Notes under the pieces: generated by a model
Database searches by the model: none
Seen by the model: the letters and a program-made list of their open reading frames with translations, nothing else
What the model was told of the DNA's origin: nothing
Translations under genes and position numbers: made by a program
In this document: one piece after another, positions 1 through 9,155 of the stretch
Layout: every line of letters begins with the position of its first letter
How positions within the stretch are numbered: the first letter of the stretch is position 1
Origin: an uncultured Acidovorax sp.
Lineage (GTDB): Bacteria; Pseudomonadota; Gammaproteobacteria; Burkholderiales; Burkholderiaceae_C
DNA: 64,000 nt
NCBI GenBank assembly: GCA_913774955.1
Contig: CAJYKV010000028.1
Span: 62,001 to 126,000 of the forward strand
Direction of reading: 5' to 3'

Positions 1-303
1 CGATTTGGCGGTGCCGGGCTCGCCCACCAGCATCAGGCCGCGGCCGGTGGCCAGGGTCACCAGCATGCGCTCGATGCCCGCCACGGGCGCGACGATCTTG
101 GGCGCGATGCCCAACGCCGCGTCGCCGAGGAGGAAGCTGCGTGCGGCCCGCAGGCCCATCGACCAGCCCGGCGGGCGTGGGTCGGTGTCCTGGGCGCGCA
201 GGCGCTCCAGCTCGGCGGCGTGGAGGATCTCCGCGGGCGGGCGCTGCAGCGGAGCGCCGGCCGCGGCATCGCCGGAGGGTGTCGATGTGCGGGAAGTGGC
301 CAT
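1..303 (-). CDS. MoxR-family AAA ATPase, N-terminal fragment (cut by window edge)
   Basis: The first 101 codons read from ATG at 303 towards the window edge. An N-terminal stretch rich in Ala and Pro leads into the lead-in helix of a MoxR-type ATPase, and the last eight visible residues (94-101) are a Walker A loop, GEPGTAKS. MoxR ATPases act as chaperone-like motors, often with VWA-domain partners. The gene lies 49 bp downstream of the WGR/DUF4132 gene on the same strand, so the two are probably co-transcribed. Everything after the P-loop is outside the window, so the sub-family cannot be judged. Confidence 0.75.
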   Translation of the reverse strand, partial: MATSRTSTPSGDAAAGAPLQRPPAEILHAAELERLRAQDTDPRPPGWSMGLRAARSFLLGDAALGIAPKIVAPVAGIERMLVTLATGRGLMLVGEPGTAKS

Positions 304-352
304 ATGGAATCGGTGTTCGGAGAAGTGGGGGAGCGGCTGCGCACGGCGCGCG

Positions 353-3300
353 TCAGGCGCGCAGTCCCTCCATGTCGCGGATCAGTTCGCTCGCGGAGAT
401 GGCGTCCAGCCGCCCGATCGCCTCGGGATTGTCCATGTCGCCCCAGGCCGACGGCTTGCCGACCTGCACCTCGCCCAGCTCCTGCTCGGGGTATTCGTCC
501 ACCATGCCGACGATGATCCCCGGGTCCAGGTGCAGCTCGATCACGCGGTCGGCGCCCAGCGGCTTCGTGAAGTACCAGATGCAGCCGGCGTCCTGCGCCT
601 GGCCGCGGCGCCAGCCCTTGTTCACCAGGCCCAGCACGCGGCCCGTGGGCACCTTGGCCTTCACCCAGCGCGAGAGCCTGGTGCCCGCCTGCTCGGCCTC
701 GGTCAGCGTGTAGGTGTCGCGGCCGATCTGGGGGAAGGGCTGCAGCAGTTCGTAGTCGGCGAAGATCTGTCCGAACGCGGCCGCGTCCGCAGGCGTGATC
801 TCCAGCGCATGCGGCACCCCGATGCGTACCTGCGCGCCCTCGGGAATGTCGAACGGATCGTCCTCGGCGGTGGTGGCGCTGCCGTCCTCGGCCACGCGGA
901 AGCAGGCCGACAGCATGCCGCCATGGCTGCCGCCGTCCTCCACCGCGTACACGCCCCAGACCAGGCGCTGCACGATGTGGCGCACCAGGGGGTGGCCGGC
1001 CAGGAAGGTGCGGAACACCTCCGGCGTCCAGCGGCGGCGCGTGCACATGGCCACCTCCAGCCGCAGCAACTGCTGGCTGGCGATGGTGCGCGCATCCTTC
1101 TTGAGCAGCTTGAAGCGCTCCACCGCCTCCTGCGAGAGGGCCGGGTCGTCGGTCTTCTTCGGCTTGGGCAGGTCCGGCAGGCGCGCGCCGTCGCTGCCGT
1201 CCGCCGCGATCTCGCGCACGTAGGGCTTGAGGGTTTCGTCGAAGCCCACCTTGAAGGCGCGCGGCCCGAAGTCCAGCCGCAGCGTGCCCTGGGCATCCAG
1301 GCCCAGGTCGGGCGCGAGGCGGTCCTCCAGCTCCTCGGGGCTGAGTCCGCGCGCTTCGGCGATCGCGGCGATCTTCTCGCGCGCCTTGTCCTGCAGGCCC
1401 TTGAACTTCACTTTCTGCGCAATGCCGTTGAGCAGCATCAGCGCGACGTCGGTGCCGATCTGCGCGAGCACGTCCAGCCCGGTCACGGCCCGCGCATGCG
1501 CCGATTCGCCCGGCCATGCACGGATGAACGGCGTGAGCCGGCGGGCCGTGTCGTCGGTGCCCAGCAGTCCGAGCGCGGTCAGTACCCAGCCTTCCTTCGA
1601 CGGGCCGCCCGCCTCCAGCCAGGCGCTGAAGGCATCCCAGGCGAAGTCGGCCAGCGAATCGGGCGTGCAGGCCTCGCGCACCAGCGCGATGCCGGCATAC
1701 ACCTCTTCGCTGGTGGGGAAGGTGAGCATCTGCCCGAGCGCGTCCAGCGCGTCGTCCGGCAGGGCCTTGCCCTGGCCCGCGCCGCCCCGCAGCACCGGCC
1801 GCCGCCAGCCGCGCGGTTGCCAGAATTCCGGCAGCTTCGCGCGCTTGGTGGGGAAGCGGTCGAGCGGGCTTTCGTCGAGCACCGCGCGCAGCGCCTGCAC
1901 CACGGCATCGTCGCCGTAGCGCGCCGCCACGTCGAGCAGCAGCGCGTCGTGCCCTTGCGTGCACAGCAGGCGCAGGGCCAGACCCGCGCAATCGCGCGCC
2001 TCTCCGGCCTTGCCCAATGCCGGCGCGATGAGCGCGCAGGCCGCATGTTCGGGGTATCGGAGCAGCCAGGCGCGGCCCGCGGCCCGTGCGGTCTTGAGCT
2101 TCGCGAAGGCGCGCGCGGCCGTGGGGGCGATTTCCACCGCGCCGTAGTGCATCGCCCAGGAGAGGTTCTCGGTCGGCTTCTGGCGCACCATCGCGGCCAG
2201 TGCCGGCAGCGCGGGCAGGCCCAGCGTGGCGATCGCATACCCGATGTCCCCGCCTTCCGTCTCGCCGGCCACGGCGTTCCAAAACGGCACCGCCATCTCC
2301 GGTGGCAGTTGCGCCGCCGCGGTGGCATCGAAGCTGTACCAGTAGTAGCGCTCCTGCTGCCGTTCGGCCACCGTGGAGCGCCAGGCCGCGATGAGCGTTT
2401 TCACGTCCCGCTCGCGGATGGCCCGCTCCGCGTCCCCGCGCAGGGGCGCGGGTCGCTGCTGCCGTCTGCTTTGGCCAAAGCCCAGCAGATCCAGCAACTC
2501 GTCCACATCCTGGGCGGCCTTGGCGTAGCGTGTCATCTGCCACGAATTCAGGCGGCGGGCTTCTTCGCGTTCGCCGGGCGCCCACTGTTCCACGGGCGGC
2601 AGCGCCAGCGGCTCCAGCGACAGCACCGCGGCCGTCCTGCGGGCGGTCTTGGCGAGCCACGGCGGGCGGGCCAGCACGTCGGGCAGCTCGTCCGGCGCCG
2701 CCACCTCGGCGGGGCCCGCGAGCAGTGCCAGCCGCCGGTCGATGGCGCCCTGCGCGGCGGCGTCCAGCCAGGGCCGCAGCAGCGGCAGGCTGTCGCCGTG
2801 CGCACGCAGGAGGCGCGAGAGCATCGGCGTGAGCAGGCCGGCTTCCTTGCCGTCGGCCGCCACCAGCCGCGACAGCGCGGCGATGCCCGCGAGCGGCCAG
2901 CGGTCCACCGCCAGCGAGAGCCGGGCGAGCTCGCTCTTGGATTCGCCCGCGACCCGGGCCAGCGCCGACACGGCCTCGGGCGTGCCGATGGCGGCGAGCG
3001 CCTCGCCGGCGGCTTCGTTGCCGGCCCCGCGCTCCAGCACCGCCACCGCACCGCAGCCGCGCTCGCGCACGGCGGTGGCCACCATGCCTTCCCGGGTCCA
3101 GAAGCTGTGGGAATGGGTCGGCCGCGTCCTGGCGGCGATCGCCAGCGCGGCAGGGTCCTGCGCCGTGAGCAGCAGCCAGTGCAGCGTGTCGGGCGTGTCC
3201 TTCTCCGCGGACAGCCGGTGCGCGAGCGCATCCGACAGGGCAGGCCGGTCCGGCAGCAGCAGCGCCAGCACGGGCTGCCGCACGGGATGCAGCGAGGGCA

Positions 3301-4576
3301 GGGCCGCCTCGATCCGGTCCGCGCAGGCCTCCCACTCGGCCTGCGGCGCGGCCGCCAGATACTCGCGGAACGCCTCTTCGCCACGGCCCACGGGGCCGCG
3401 CCAGCTGTCGCTCAAGGGGCGGGTCACGGTGCCGGAGAGTTGCAGCACGCGCTGTTGCGCATTCTGGTCGTAGGTGGGTGTGACCGCGATCCGCTGCGCC
3501 GCGATCAGGAGGTCCACCGCGCCCGGCAGCCCGTACTGCGCCACGAGATAGTCCACCGCTGCGGCACTTCGGGCGTACTCGCCGTAGTAGCCGCACGTGG
3601 AGAGCGCCAGCGCCAGCAGCACCGCATCGGCTTCTGCATCGGCCGATGCATCGTCCTGACCCAGGCGGTCGACGGCGCGCTGGAGGGTGTCGCGCAGCGC
3701 GGCATCGGTGCCGGGCACGTCCGCCTGCACGGTCAGCGCGGTGCGCACCCGCTGCCATGCCTGTGCCAGTGGCTGCACCGGCCGTGGCTGTGGAAACCGG
3801 CGCGAGGGGTAGGCGTCGCGCTTCATCTGCGGCGACAGGCGCACCGGCTCGCCCCCGGCCAGCCAGGGCGGCACCTGCGCGACGTCGATGCCGACGGCCC
3901 CGGCGACCGCGGCCGGGCCCCCCGGGGCGGATTGCTGCTGCGCCGCGCGGTCGGCGGCCTCTGCGATCAGCGCGCGCGCGAGGCCCTGTGCCTCTTTCGA
4001 TACCCGTGCCGGAGACCCCCAGCCGTCCAGCAGGCCTTCGGATTTCAACTGCTCGAACGCCATGGCCGCGCCCTGGTCGCTCACGCCGTGCTGGCGTTTG
4101 AGCACGGCGGCCGAAAGCACGTCGTCCACCTTCAGGGTGCCTTCGGCGATCTGCGCCCAGGTGGCCGCCACTGCGCGCTCGCACTGCGCATCCAGGCCTT
4201 CGGCCGGAGGCGGGGCCGCAGCTACGGGCGGGGCGGATGCCGCGGCCTGTCCCGATGCCGCCGCAGCCACTGCCGGGGTACTGCTGGCCGCCGGCACCGG
4301 AGCGGGCGCCTTGGCGGAGGCCGGTTTCGTGGCCGCCACGGGTGTGGCGCCGATCGCCGCCCCGGCCGCCACGCCGACTTCCGCATAGCCCTTGCCCGTC
4401 TTTTCGGTGACCAGCTTGGCCATCGCCGCCGTGGCCTTGGCGGCATCCGCGAACGGCTTGGTCTGGCTCTGGCCGGCGGTGCCGATGCGGCCCCACCGGA
4501 CGTTCAAATCGGAGCCTGCCTGCTCCACTTCCCAGAATTTGCTGGAGTTTCCCTCGATGAGTTCGAAACGTCGCAT
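353..4576 (-). CDS. WGR domain / DUF4132 (MolR-like) giant protein
   Basis: This 1407-residue protein starts at ATG 4576 with AAGGA about 10 bases upstream. Residues 1-70 form a WGR domain with the name-giving W28-G29-R30, a nucleic-acid-binding fold also found in PARPs. An Ala/Pro-rich linker follows (about 75-120), then a long helical, HEAT-like middle, and the last 300 residues resemble DUF4132 of the E. coli YehI/MolR family. No signal peptide or membrane segment is seen. Its tight link to a MoxR-type ATPase downstream suggests the pair works together. The biological role is unknown; the old molybdate-regulator label for the family is weakly supported. The call rests on the WGR motif and the C-terminal resemblance. 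Confidence 0.8.
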   Translation of the reverse strand: MRRFELIEGNSSKFWEVEQAGSDLNVRWGRIGTAGQSQTKPFADAAKATAAMAKLVTEKTGKGYAEVGVAAGAAIGATPVAATKPASAKAPAPVPAASSTPAVAAAASGQAAASAPPVAAAPPPAEGLDAQCERAVAATWAQIAEGTLKVDDVLSAAVLKRQHGVSDQGAAMAFEQLKSEGLLDGWGSPARVSKEAQGLARALIAEAADRAAQQQSAPGGPAAVAGAVGIDVAQVPPWLAGGEPVRLSPQMKRDAYPSRRFPQPRPVQPLAQAWQRVRTALTVQADVPGTDAALRDTLQRAVDRLGQDDASADAEADAVLLALALSTCGYYGEYARSAAAVDYLVAQYGLPGAVDLLIAAQRIAVTPTYDQNAQQRVLQLSGTVTRPLSDSWRGPVGRGEEAFREYLAAAPQAEWEACADRIEAALPSLHPVRQPVLALLLPDRPALSDALAHRLSAEKDTPDTLHWLLLTAQDPAALAIAARTRPTHSHSFWTREGMVATAVRERGCGAVAVLERGAGNEAAGEALAAIGTPEAVSALARVAGESKSELARLSLAVDRWPLAGIAALSRLVAADGKEAGLLTPMLSRLLRAHGDSLPLLRPWLDAAAQGAIDRRLALLAGPAEVAAPDELPDVLARPPWLAKTARRTAAVLSLEPLALPPVEQWAPGEREEARRLNSWQMTRYAKAAQDVDELLDLLGFGQSRRQQRPAPLRGDAERAIRERDVKTLIAAWRSTVAERQQERYYWYSFDATAAAQLPPEMAVPFWNAVAGETEGGDIGYAIATLGLPALPALAAMVRQKPTENLSWAMHYGAVEIAPTAARAFAKLKTARAAGRAWLLRYPEHAACALIAPALGKAGEARDCAGLALRLLCTQGHDALLLDVAARYGDDAVVQALRAVLDESPLDRFPTKRAKLPEFWQPRGWRRPVLRGGAGQGKALPDDALDALGQMLTFPTSEEVYAGIALVREACTPDSLADFAWDAFSAWLEAGGPSKEGWVLTALGLLGTDDTARRLTPFIRAWPGESAHARAVTGLDVLAQIGTDVALMLLNGIAQKVKFKGLQDKAREKIAAIAEARGLSPEELEDRLAPDLGLDAQGTLRLDFGPRAFKVGFDETLKPYVREIAADGSDGARLPDLPKPKKTDDPALSQEAVERFKLLKKDARTIASQQLLRLEVAMCTRRRWTPEVFRTFLAGHPLVRHIVQRLVWGVYAVEDGGSHGGMLSACFRVAEDGSATTAEDDPFDIPEGAQVRIGVPHALEITPADAAAFGQIFADYELLQPFPQIGRDTYTLTEAEQAGTRLSRWVKAKVPTGRVLGLVNKGWRRGQAQDAGCIWYFTKPLGADRVIELHLDPGIIVGMVDEYPEQELGEVQVGKPSAWGDMDNPEAIGRLDAISASELIRDMEGLRA

Positions 4577-4677
4577 GGAGTCGTGAATCCTTTCGGAGAA
4601 AGCGCCTCAAGGGGCTGCGGTACGGGACCGCGGGGTGGGTGCGGCGGCCCGTGCGGGCCGGTGCGGAACGGGACCGG

Positions 4678-6558
4678 TCAGCGGACGCCCGGCGGCAGGC
4701 CGGCGCCTTCCGGCGAATGCGCCTCAGGCTCGGCGGCAGCGGCGATTTCCTGCCGCTCCTTGGCCATCTGTTCCACCAGTTGCTGGCGGCCCTGCTTGGC
4801 CACGGCGATCATCTTGGCGCGGTCCTTGTGGTGCGGGTACATGCGGTCGGCCAGCGCGATGTTGTGGTGGCGGAAGCGGTTCGCGAGCGCCTCGGCCTCG
4901 GCGGCCGGCATGCCGATCACCTCCAGCACGGTGCGCGCGGTCTTCAGGCTCGATTCGAACACTTCGCGCTCCACCTGCTCCACGCCCAGGTCGCGCAGCG
5001 CGTTCCAGTGCGTCACGTCGCGCGCGCGGGCCACGATCTGCAGCTGCGGGAAATGCTTGCGCGCGATCTTCACGATCTTCAGCGACTGCTCGGTATCGTC
5101 CACCGCCACCACCAGCACGCGGGCCTGCGCCGCGCCCGCGATGCGCAGCAGGTCGAGCCGCGTGGCGTCGCCGTAGAACACCCGGTAGCCGAAGGTGTGC
5201 GCCACCTCGAGCATCTCCACGCTGTGGTCGAGCACCGTGGCCGGCACGCCCTGCGCCAGCATCATGCGCGCCACGATCTGCCCGTAGCGGCCGAAGCCCG
5301 CGATGATCACCGGCGCCTCCTGCGGCTCGGAGATCTCCTCCACGTCCGGCGGCGGCTCGGTGCCCAGGCGCGCATGGCGCCGCAGCAGCACGCGGTCGAG
5401 CGCCGTGAGCAGCAGCGGGCTCAGCAGCATCGACAGCGCCACCGCGCCGATGAGCAGCGAGGACGTCTCGGCCGGAATGGCGCCCGCGCCCGCGGCCGTC
5501 TGGAACACCACGAACGCGAACTCGCCGCCCTGCGCTAGCAGCAGCGTGAACACCGGCCGCTCCTGATAGGCCATGCCCGTGGCGCGCGCGAGCGTGTAGA
5601 TGACCGCACCCTTGATCGCGAGGAAGCCGACCAGCAGCGCCAGCATGGTCCAGGGCGAACGCATCAGCACGCCGAAATCGATGCTCATGCCCACGGCCAT
5701 GAAGAACAGGCCCAGCAGCAGGCCCTTGAAGGGTTCCAGGTCGGTCTCCAGTTCGCGGCGGTATTCGCTCTCGGCCAGCAGCACGCCGGCCAGGAAGGCG
5801 CCCAGCGCCATCGACAGGCCCACCGCCAGCATCAGCATCGCCGTGGCCACCACCAGCAGCAGCGCCGCGGCGGTGAAGATCTCCGGTGTGCGGCTGCGCG
5901 CGATCCAGCGCAGCAGGGGGCGCAGCAGCAGGCGCCCGCCCAGCACGATGCCGCCCACCACGCCGACGATCTTCGCCGCCTCCAGGGCGAGGCCGCTCGC
6001 GGTGTGCGGCTGGGCCGCCGCCGCGCTGCCTTCCGCACCCGCCGCCAGCAGCGGCAGCAGCGCCAGGATCGGGATGGCCGCCACGTCCTGGAACAGCAGG
6101 ATCGAGAACGCCTTCTGCCCACCATCGGTGCGCATCAGGTTGCGCTCGGCCAGCACCTGCAGCGCGATCGCGGTGGACGACAGCGCGAGCCCCAGCGCGC
6201 CGACCAGCGCGATGCGCCAGGGCAGTCCGCAGGCCCAGGCCACGGCCCAGAGCAGGGCCGCGCAACCCAGCACCTGCGCGCTGCCGAGCCCGAAAATCGG
6301 CCGCCGCAGGCTCCAGAGCCGGCTCGGCTGCAGTTCCAGCCCGACCAGGAACAGCATCAGCACGACGCCGAATTCCGCGAAGTGCAGGATGTCCTGCACA
6401 TTGCTCACGAGACCCAGGCCCCACGGCCCGATGGCGATGCCGGCCGCGAGGTAGCCGATGATCGCGCCCAGCCCGAGCGCGCGCGCGATGGGCACCGCCA
6501 GGACGGCAGCGCCGAGGTAGAGGAATCCGTAGGTGAGCCAGGTGGGTGCGTGGGCCAT
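4678..6558 (-). CDS. CPA2-family monovalent cation:proton antiporter (KefB/KefC type)
   Basis: The protein has 626 residues. About twelve hydrophobic segments fill residues 5-395, as in Na+/H+ exchanger-fold antiporters. From about residue 415 an RCK/TrkA-N Rossmann domain begins with the GFGRYG nucleotide-binding loop, and a short charged tail ends the protein. KefB/KefC proteins are inner-membrane glutathione-gated K+ efflux systems; whether this one is glutathione-gated cannot be told from sequence. ATG 6558 is chosen because it directly precedes the first membrane helix. The frame stays open upstream, but that extension is not hydrophobic and runs into the divergent LysE gene. Confidence 0.88.
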   Translation of the reverse strand: MAHAPTWLTYGFLYLGAAVLAVPIARALGLGAIIGYLAAGIAIGPWGLGLVSNVQDILHFAEFGVVLMLFLVGLELQPSRLWSLRRPIFGLGSAQVLGCAALLWAVAWACGLPWRIALVGALGLALSSTAIALQVLAERNLMRTDGGQKAFSILLFQDVAAIPILALLPLLAAGAEGSAAAAQPHTASGLALEAAKIVGVVGGIVLGGRLLLRPLLRWIARSRTPEIFTAAALLLVVATAMLMLAVGLSMALGAFLAGVLLAESEYRRELETDLEPFKGLLLGLFFMAVGMSIDFGVLMRSPWTMLALLVGFLAIKGAVIYTLARATGMAYQERPVFTLLLAQGGEFAFVVFQTAAGAGAIPAETSSLLIGAVALSMLLSPLLLTALDRVLLRRHARLGTEPPPDVEEISEPQEAPVIIAGFGRYGQIVARMMLAQGVPATVLDHSVEMLEVAHTFGYRVFYGDATRLDLLRIAGAAQARVLVVAVDDTEQSLKIVKIARKHFPQLQIVARARDVTHWNALRDLGVEQVEREVFESSLKTARTVLEVIGMPAAEAEALANRFRHHNIALADRMYPHHKDRAKMIAVAKQGRQQLVEQMAKERQEIAAAAEPEAHSPEGAGLPPGVR

Positions 6559-6748
6559 GGACGCGGTGTCGGCAGCGATCGGTTCGGGTGGGATGGAAAG
6601 CGCGCGGCGCAGGGAGGCGTGCGGACGGACCGCGGCAGCGGTCGCGTTGCGGCACGGGCAGCGCGCCGGGACATTGTGCAACGTTAACATCCCGGGCTGC
6701 CGCACCGGCCGCGGAGCCGGCGTCCCCATTTTCTGCCGCATTTCTTCC

Positions 6749-7390
6749 ATGGAATTCCACACCTGGCTCGCCTTTCTGGCGGCTTCCTGCCTCATCGCCC
6801 TCTCGCCCGGCTCGGGCGCCGTGCTCTCCATGAGCCATGGACTCGCCTACGGCGTGCGCCGCACCGGCGCCACCATCCTCGGGCTGCAGCTCGGCCTGCT
6901 GCTGGTGCTGGTGATCGCCGGCGCGGGCGTGGGATCGCTGCTGCTGGCCTCCGAAACCGCCTTCAGCGCCGTGAAGGTGCTGGGCGCGTGCTACCTGATC
7001 TACCTCGGTTTCACGCAGTGGCGCGCAGGCGGCGCCGCCTCGCTGCTGGACGGTGGCGAGGGCGTGCCCGCCGGCTCCTGGCGCAGGCGCTGCGCGACGG
7101 GCTTCCTCACCAACGCCACCAACCCCAAGGGCATCATCTTCATGGTGGCCGTGCTGCCGCAGTTCCTGACGGAGGCGCGGCCGCTCTGGACGCAGCTGCT
7201 CGCCATGGCCGCGACGACGGTGGCCGTGGACCTGACGGTGATGCACGGCTACGCGGCCGGCGCCAGCGCGCTGCGGCGCCTGCTGCGCAGCCCGCGCGCC
7301 GTGCGCAACCAGAACCGCGTCTTCGGCGGGCTGCTCATGGCGGTGGGCGCCGGGCTGTTCTTCGTCAAGCGCGGCGGCCAGCACGCCTGA
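6749..7390 (+). CDS. LysE/RhtB-family amino acid exporter
   Basis: This 213-residue protein has the usual LysE family length and about six hydrophobic segments. The N-terminal SPGSGAVLSMSHG stretch and the central NATNPKGIIFM motif are typical of the family. These inner-membrane proteins export amino acids or homoserine lactone-like metabolites; the substrate cannot be named here. ATG 6749 matches the usual LysE N-terminus (Met-Glu-Phe-His-Thr-Trp). The gene is divergent from the KefC-type antiporter across a 190 bp spacer. Confidence 0.88.
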   Translation: MEFHTWLAFLAASCLIALSPGSGAVLSMSHGLAYGVRRTGATILGLQLGLLLVLVIAGAGVGSLLLASETAFSAVKVLGACYLIYLGFTQWRAGGAASLLDGGEGVPAGSWRRRCATGFLTNATNPKGIIFMVAVLPQFLTEARPLWTQLLAMAATTVAVDLTVMHGYAAGASALRRLLRSPRAVRNQNRVFGGLLMAVGAGLFFVKRGGQHA

Positions 7391-7482
7391 GCTGTCGGCG
7401 CCGGCCGGCTTGCGCGGTCACGGCGCAGCGCTACCATCGGCGTCCCGCAACGCACGCATTCCGCCATCGAGGAGAGTCGCAC

Positions 7483-8103
7483 ATGCCCGTGATCGCAGTG
7501 GCAAACCCCAAGGGGGGAGTCGGCAAGTCCACGCTTGCCATGAACGTGGCCGGCTTTTTCGCGAGCCAGGGCCACACCGTCGCCCTGGGCGACCTGGACC
7601 CGCAGCAATCGTCCCGGCTCTGGCGCAGCCTGCGCCCGGCCACGGCCCGGCCCATCGCCGACTGGGAGACGCCCCAGGGCGCCGCGCTGCGTGCGCCGCG
7701 CGACGCCAGCCACGCGGTGCTCGACACCCCCGCGGGCCTGCACGGCGCGGCGCTGAAAGACGTGCTCAGGCTCGCCGACAAGGTGCTCGTGCCGCTGCAG
7801 CCCAGCGTCTTCGACATCTTCGCCACGCGCAGCTTCCTCGACGAGCTGGCCGCGCACCGGCAGGCGGCCTCCACCCGCATCGGCATCGTGGGCATGCGCG
7901 TGGACGGCCGCACGATCGCGGCGGACAAGCTCCAGGAATTCGTGGAAGGGCTCGGCCTGCCCGTGCTCGGCATGCTGCGCGACACGCAGAACTACGTGCA
8001 CCTGGCGGCGCAGGGCCTGTCGCTGTTCGACGTGGCCCCCGGCCGCGTGGCGCGCGACCTGGAGCAGTGGCGCCCCGTGTGCGACTGGCTGGCCGCCGAC
8101 TGA
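7483..8103 (+). CDS. orphan ParA/MinD-family ATPase
   Basis: The protein has 206 residues. The N-terminus holds the deviant Walker A motif KGGVGKST (residues 10-17), followed by a Walker A' region (GDLDPQQSS) and a Walker B-like LDTPAG. It is short and lacks the N-terminal HTH of plasmid ParA proteins. No parB, parS cluster or chemotaxis gene sits next to it, so it is an orphan ParA rather than the chromosomal partition ATPase. GGAGAG at 7471-7476 is a good ribosome-binding site for ATG 7483. Its cargo is unknown. Confidence 0.85.
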   Translation: MPVIAVANPKGGVGKSTLAMNVAGFFASQGHTVALGDLDPQQSSRLWRSLRPATARPIADWETPQGAALRAPRDASHAVLDTPAGLHGAALKDVLRLADKVLVPLQPSVFDIFATRSFLDELAAHRQAASTRIGIVGMRVDGRTIAADKLQEFVEGLGLPVLGMLRDTQNYVHLAAQGLSLFDVAPGRVARDLEQWRPVCDWLAAD

Positions 8104-8200
8104 ACTCCGGCTTTCGTCGCTATCGCCCGGCCGGAGCGGGGCAGTGCCCTGTCGCCGGCCCGACACGCCGCCATGCGCCCACCGCACTACAGTGCGGTGC

Positions 8201-8668
8201 ATGAAGAAGACCTTCCATTCCTATTCGGAGCTGGCCGCCTGCGTCGGCAGCGAAGTGGCCGTCACCGAATGGATCCCCGTCACGCAGGAGCAGGTGAACC
8301 GCTTCGCCGAGGCCACGGGGGACCACCAGTGGATCCACGTCGATCCCGAACGCGCGGCGCAGGGGCCCTTCGGCGCCCCCATCGCCCACGGTTTCCTGAC
8401 GCTCTCGCTGCTGCCGCGCTTCTTCGAGTCGGCCTTCGAAATCCAGGGCGCGCGCATGGGCGTCAACTACGGCCTCAACCGGGTGCGCTTCATGTCGCCC
8501 GTGCCGGTCGGCAGCCGCCTGCGCGCCCGGCTCACGCTGCTGGCCTGCGAGCCTGCGGCGCCGGACGGCGTCCAGATGACCTGGCAGGCCACCATCGAGC
8601 GCGAAGGCGCCGACAAGCCGGTCTGCGTGGCCGAATCGCTCACGCGCAATTACGGCGCGCCGGCCTGA
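8201..8668 (+). CDS. MaoC-like (R)-specific enoyl-CoA hydratase
   Basis: This 155-residue single hot-dog domain carries the MaoC signature ATGDHQWIHVDPERA, which contains the catalytic Asp and His, followed by PFGAPIAHGFLTLSLL. Family members hydrate trans-2-enoyl-CoA to (R)-3-hydroxyacyl-CoA, linking fatty acid oxidation with polyhydroxyalkanoate synthesis. ATG 8201 is preferred over the in-frame upstream start at 8144 because family homology begins there and the extra residues are Pro/Arg-rich. It is probably monocistronic. Confidence 0.85.
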   Translation: MKKTFHSYSELAACVGSEVAVTEWIPVTQEQVNRFAEATGDHQWIHVDPERAAQGPFGAPIAHGFLTLSLLPRFFESAFEIQGARMGVNYGLNRVRFMSPVPVGSRLRARLTLLACEPAAPDGVQMTWQATIEREGADKPVCVAESLTRNYGAPA

Positions 8669-8687
8669 GTCTTCAGCGGCAGGGATC

Positions 8688-9023
8688 TCAGTGGTCGCCG
8701 CTCACGATGGTGTGCGCGCGGGACGCGGCGATCGCTTCGGCGCGCACCTGCTCGCGCGTCGCCACCTGGGTGTTGCCGTCGGACTGGCCGGACAGCGCCA
8801 GGGGCGCGGGAACATTGCTCCAGTCGCCATCGCGCGGCAGCGTGCCGTTCTGGCGGGCGGCCACGAGGTCGGCGATCACGGCTTCGCGCGTCAGCGTGCT
8901 GGACGTGGCCTGGTTCACGGCCGGGTAGTGGATCCAGTCGGTCTGGGCGCCGGTGTCGGCCTGCGCCGAGAAGGCACAGAGGGCGAGGACGGCGGCGGTG
9001 AGTGCGAGAGGCTTGCGGTTCAT
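8688..9023 (-). CDS. DUF4148 domain secreted small protein
   Basis: The protein has 111 residues. Residues 1-22 form a clear Sec signal peptide ending in Ala-Gln-Ala, so the product is probably periplasmic. The mature part holds the DUF4148 pattern (LTREAVIADLVAARQNG and a later TREQVRAEAIAA repeat of the same type). Such proteins are abundant in Burkholderiales, often several per genome, and have no assigned function. AAAGGA lies just upstream of ATG 9023. The gene is divergent from the LysR regulator at 9156. Confidence 0.85.
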   Translation of the reverse strand: MNRKPLALTAAVLALCAFSAQADTGAQTDWIHYPAVNQATSSTLTREAVIADLVAARQNGTLPRDGDWSNVPAPLALSGQSDGNTQVATREQVRAEAIAASRAHTIVSGDH

Positions 9024-9065
9024 GGTGTGTTCCTTTCTTGTGAGTGGATGTCTTCACTGTACGCA

Positions 9066-9075
9066 GGGTTAACCC
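9066..9075. promoter_or_regulatory. perfect 10-bp palindrome between DUF4148 gene and lysR gene
   Basis: GGGTTAACCC is self-complementary and lies in the 132 bp divergent spacer, 43 bp upstream of the DUF4148 start and next to a possible minus-strand -10 (TACAGT, 9056-9061). Its position would suit an operator. No regulator is assigned. Confidence 0.3.
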
Positions 9076-9155
9076 CGGGAAAAACAGCGCCGCCGGCAAT
9101 GATTAATTCGTGAAACTGAAATAATCTCGGCCCCTCACGGCTCTTCGTTTCAGTG

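Noticed and set aside
5..5176. 1723-codon open frame on the plus strand
   Set aside because: It lies antisense to the WGR/DUF4132 and antiporter genes, is dominated by Arg, His, Gln and Gly, and shows no domain. It is a high-GC shadow.
7483..8103. ParA as part of the chromosomal partition system
   Set aside because: No parB or parS-like motif (TGTTNCACGTGAAACA type) was seen nearby, so it is called an orphan.
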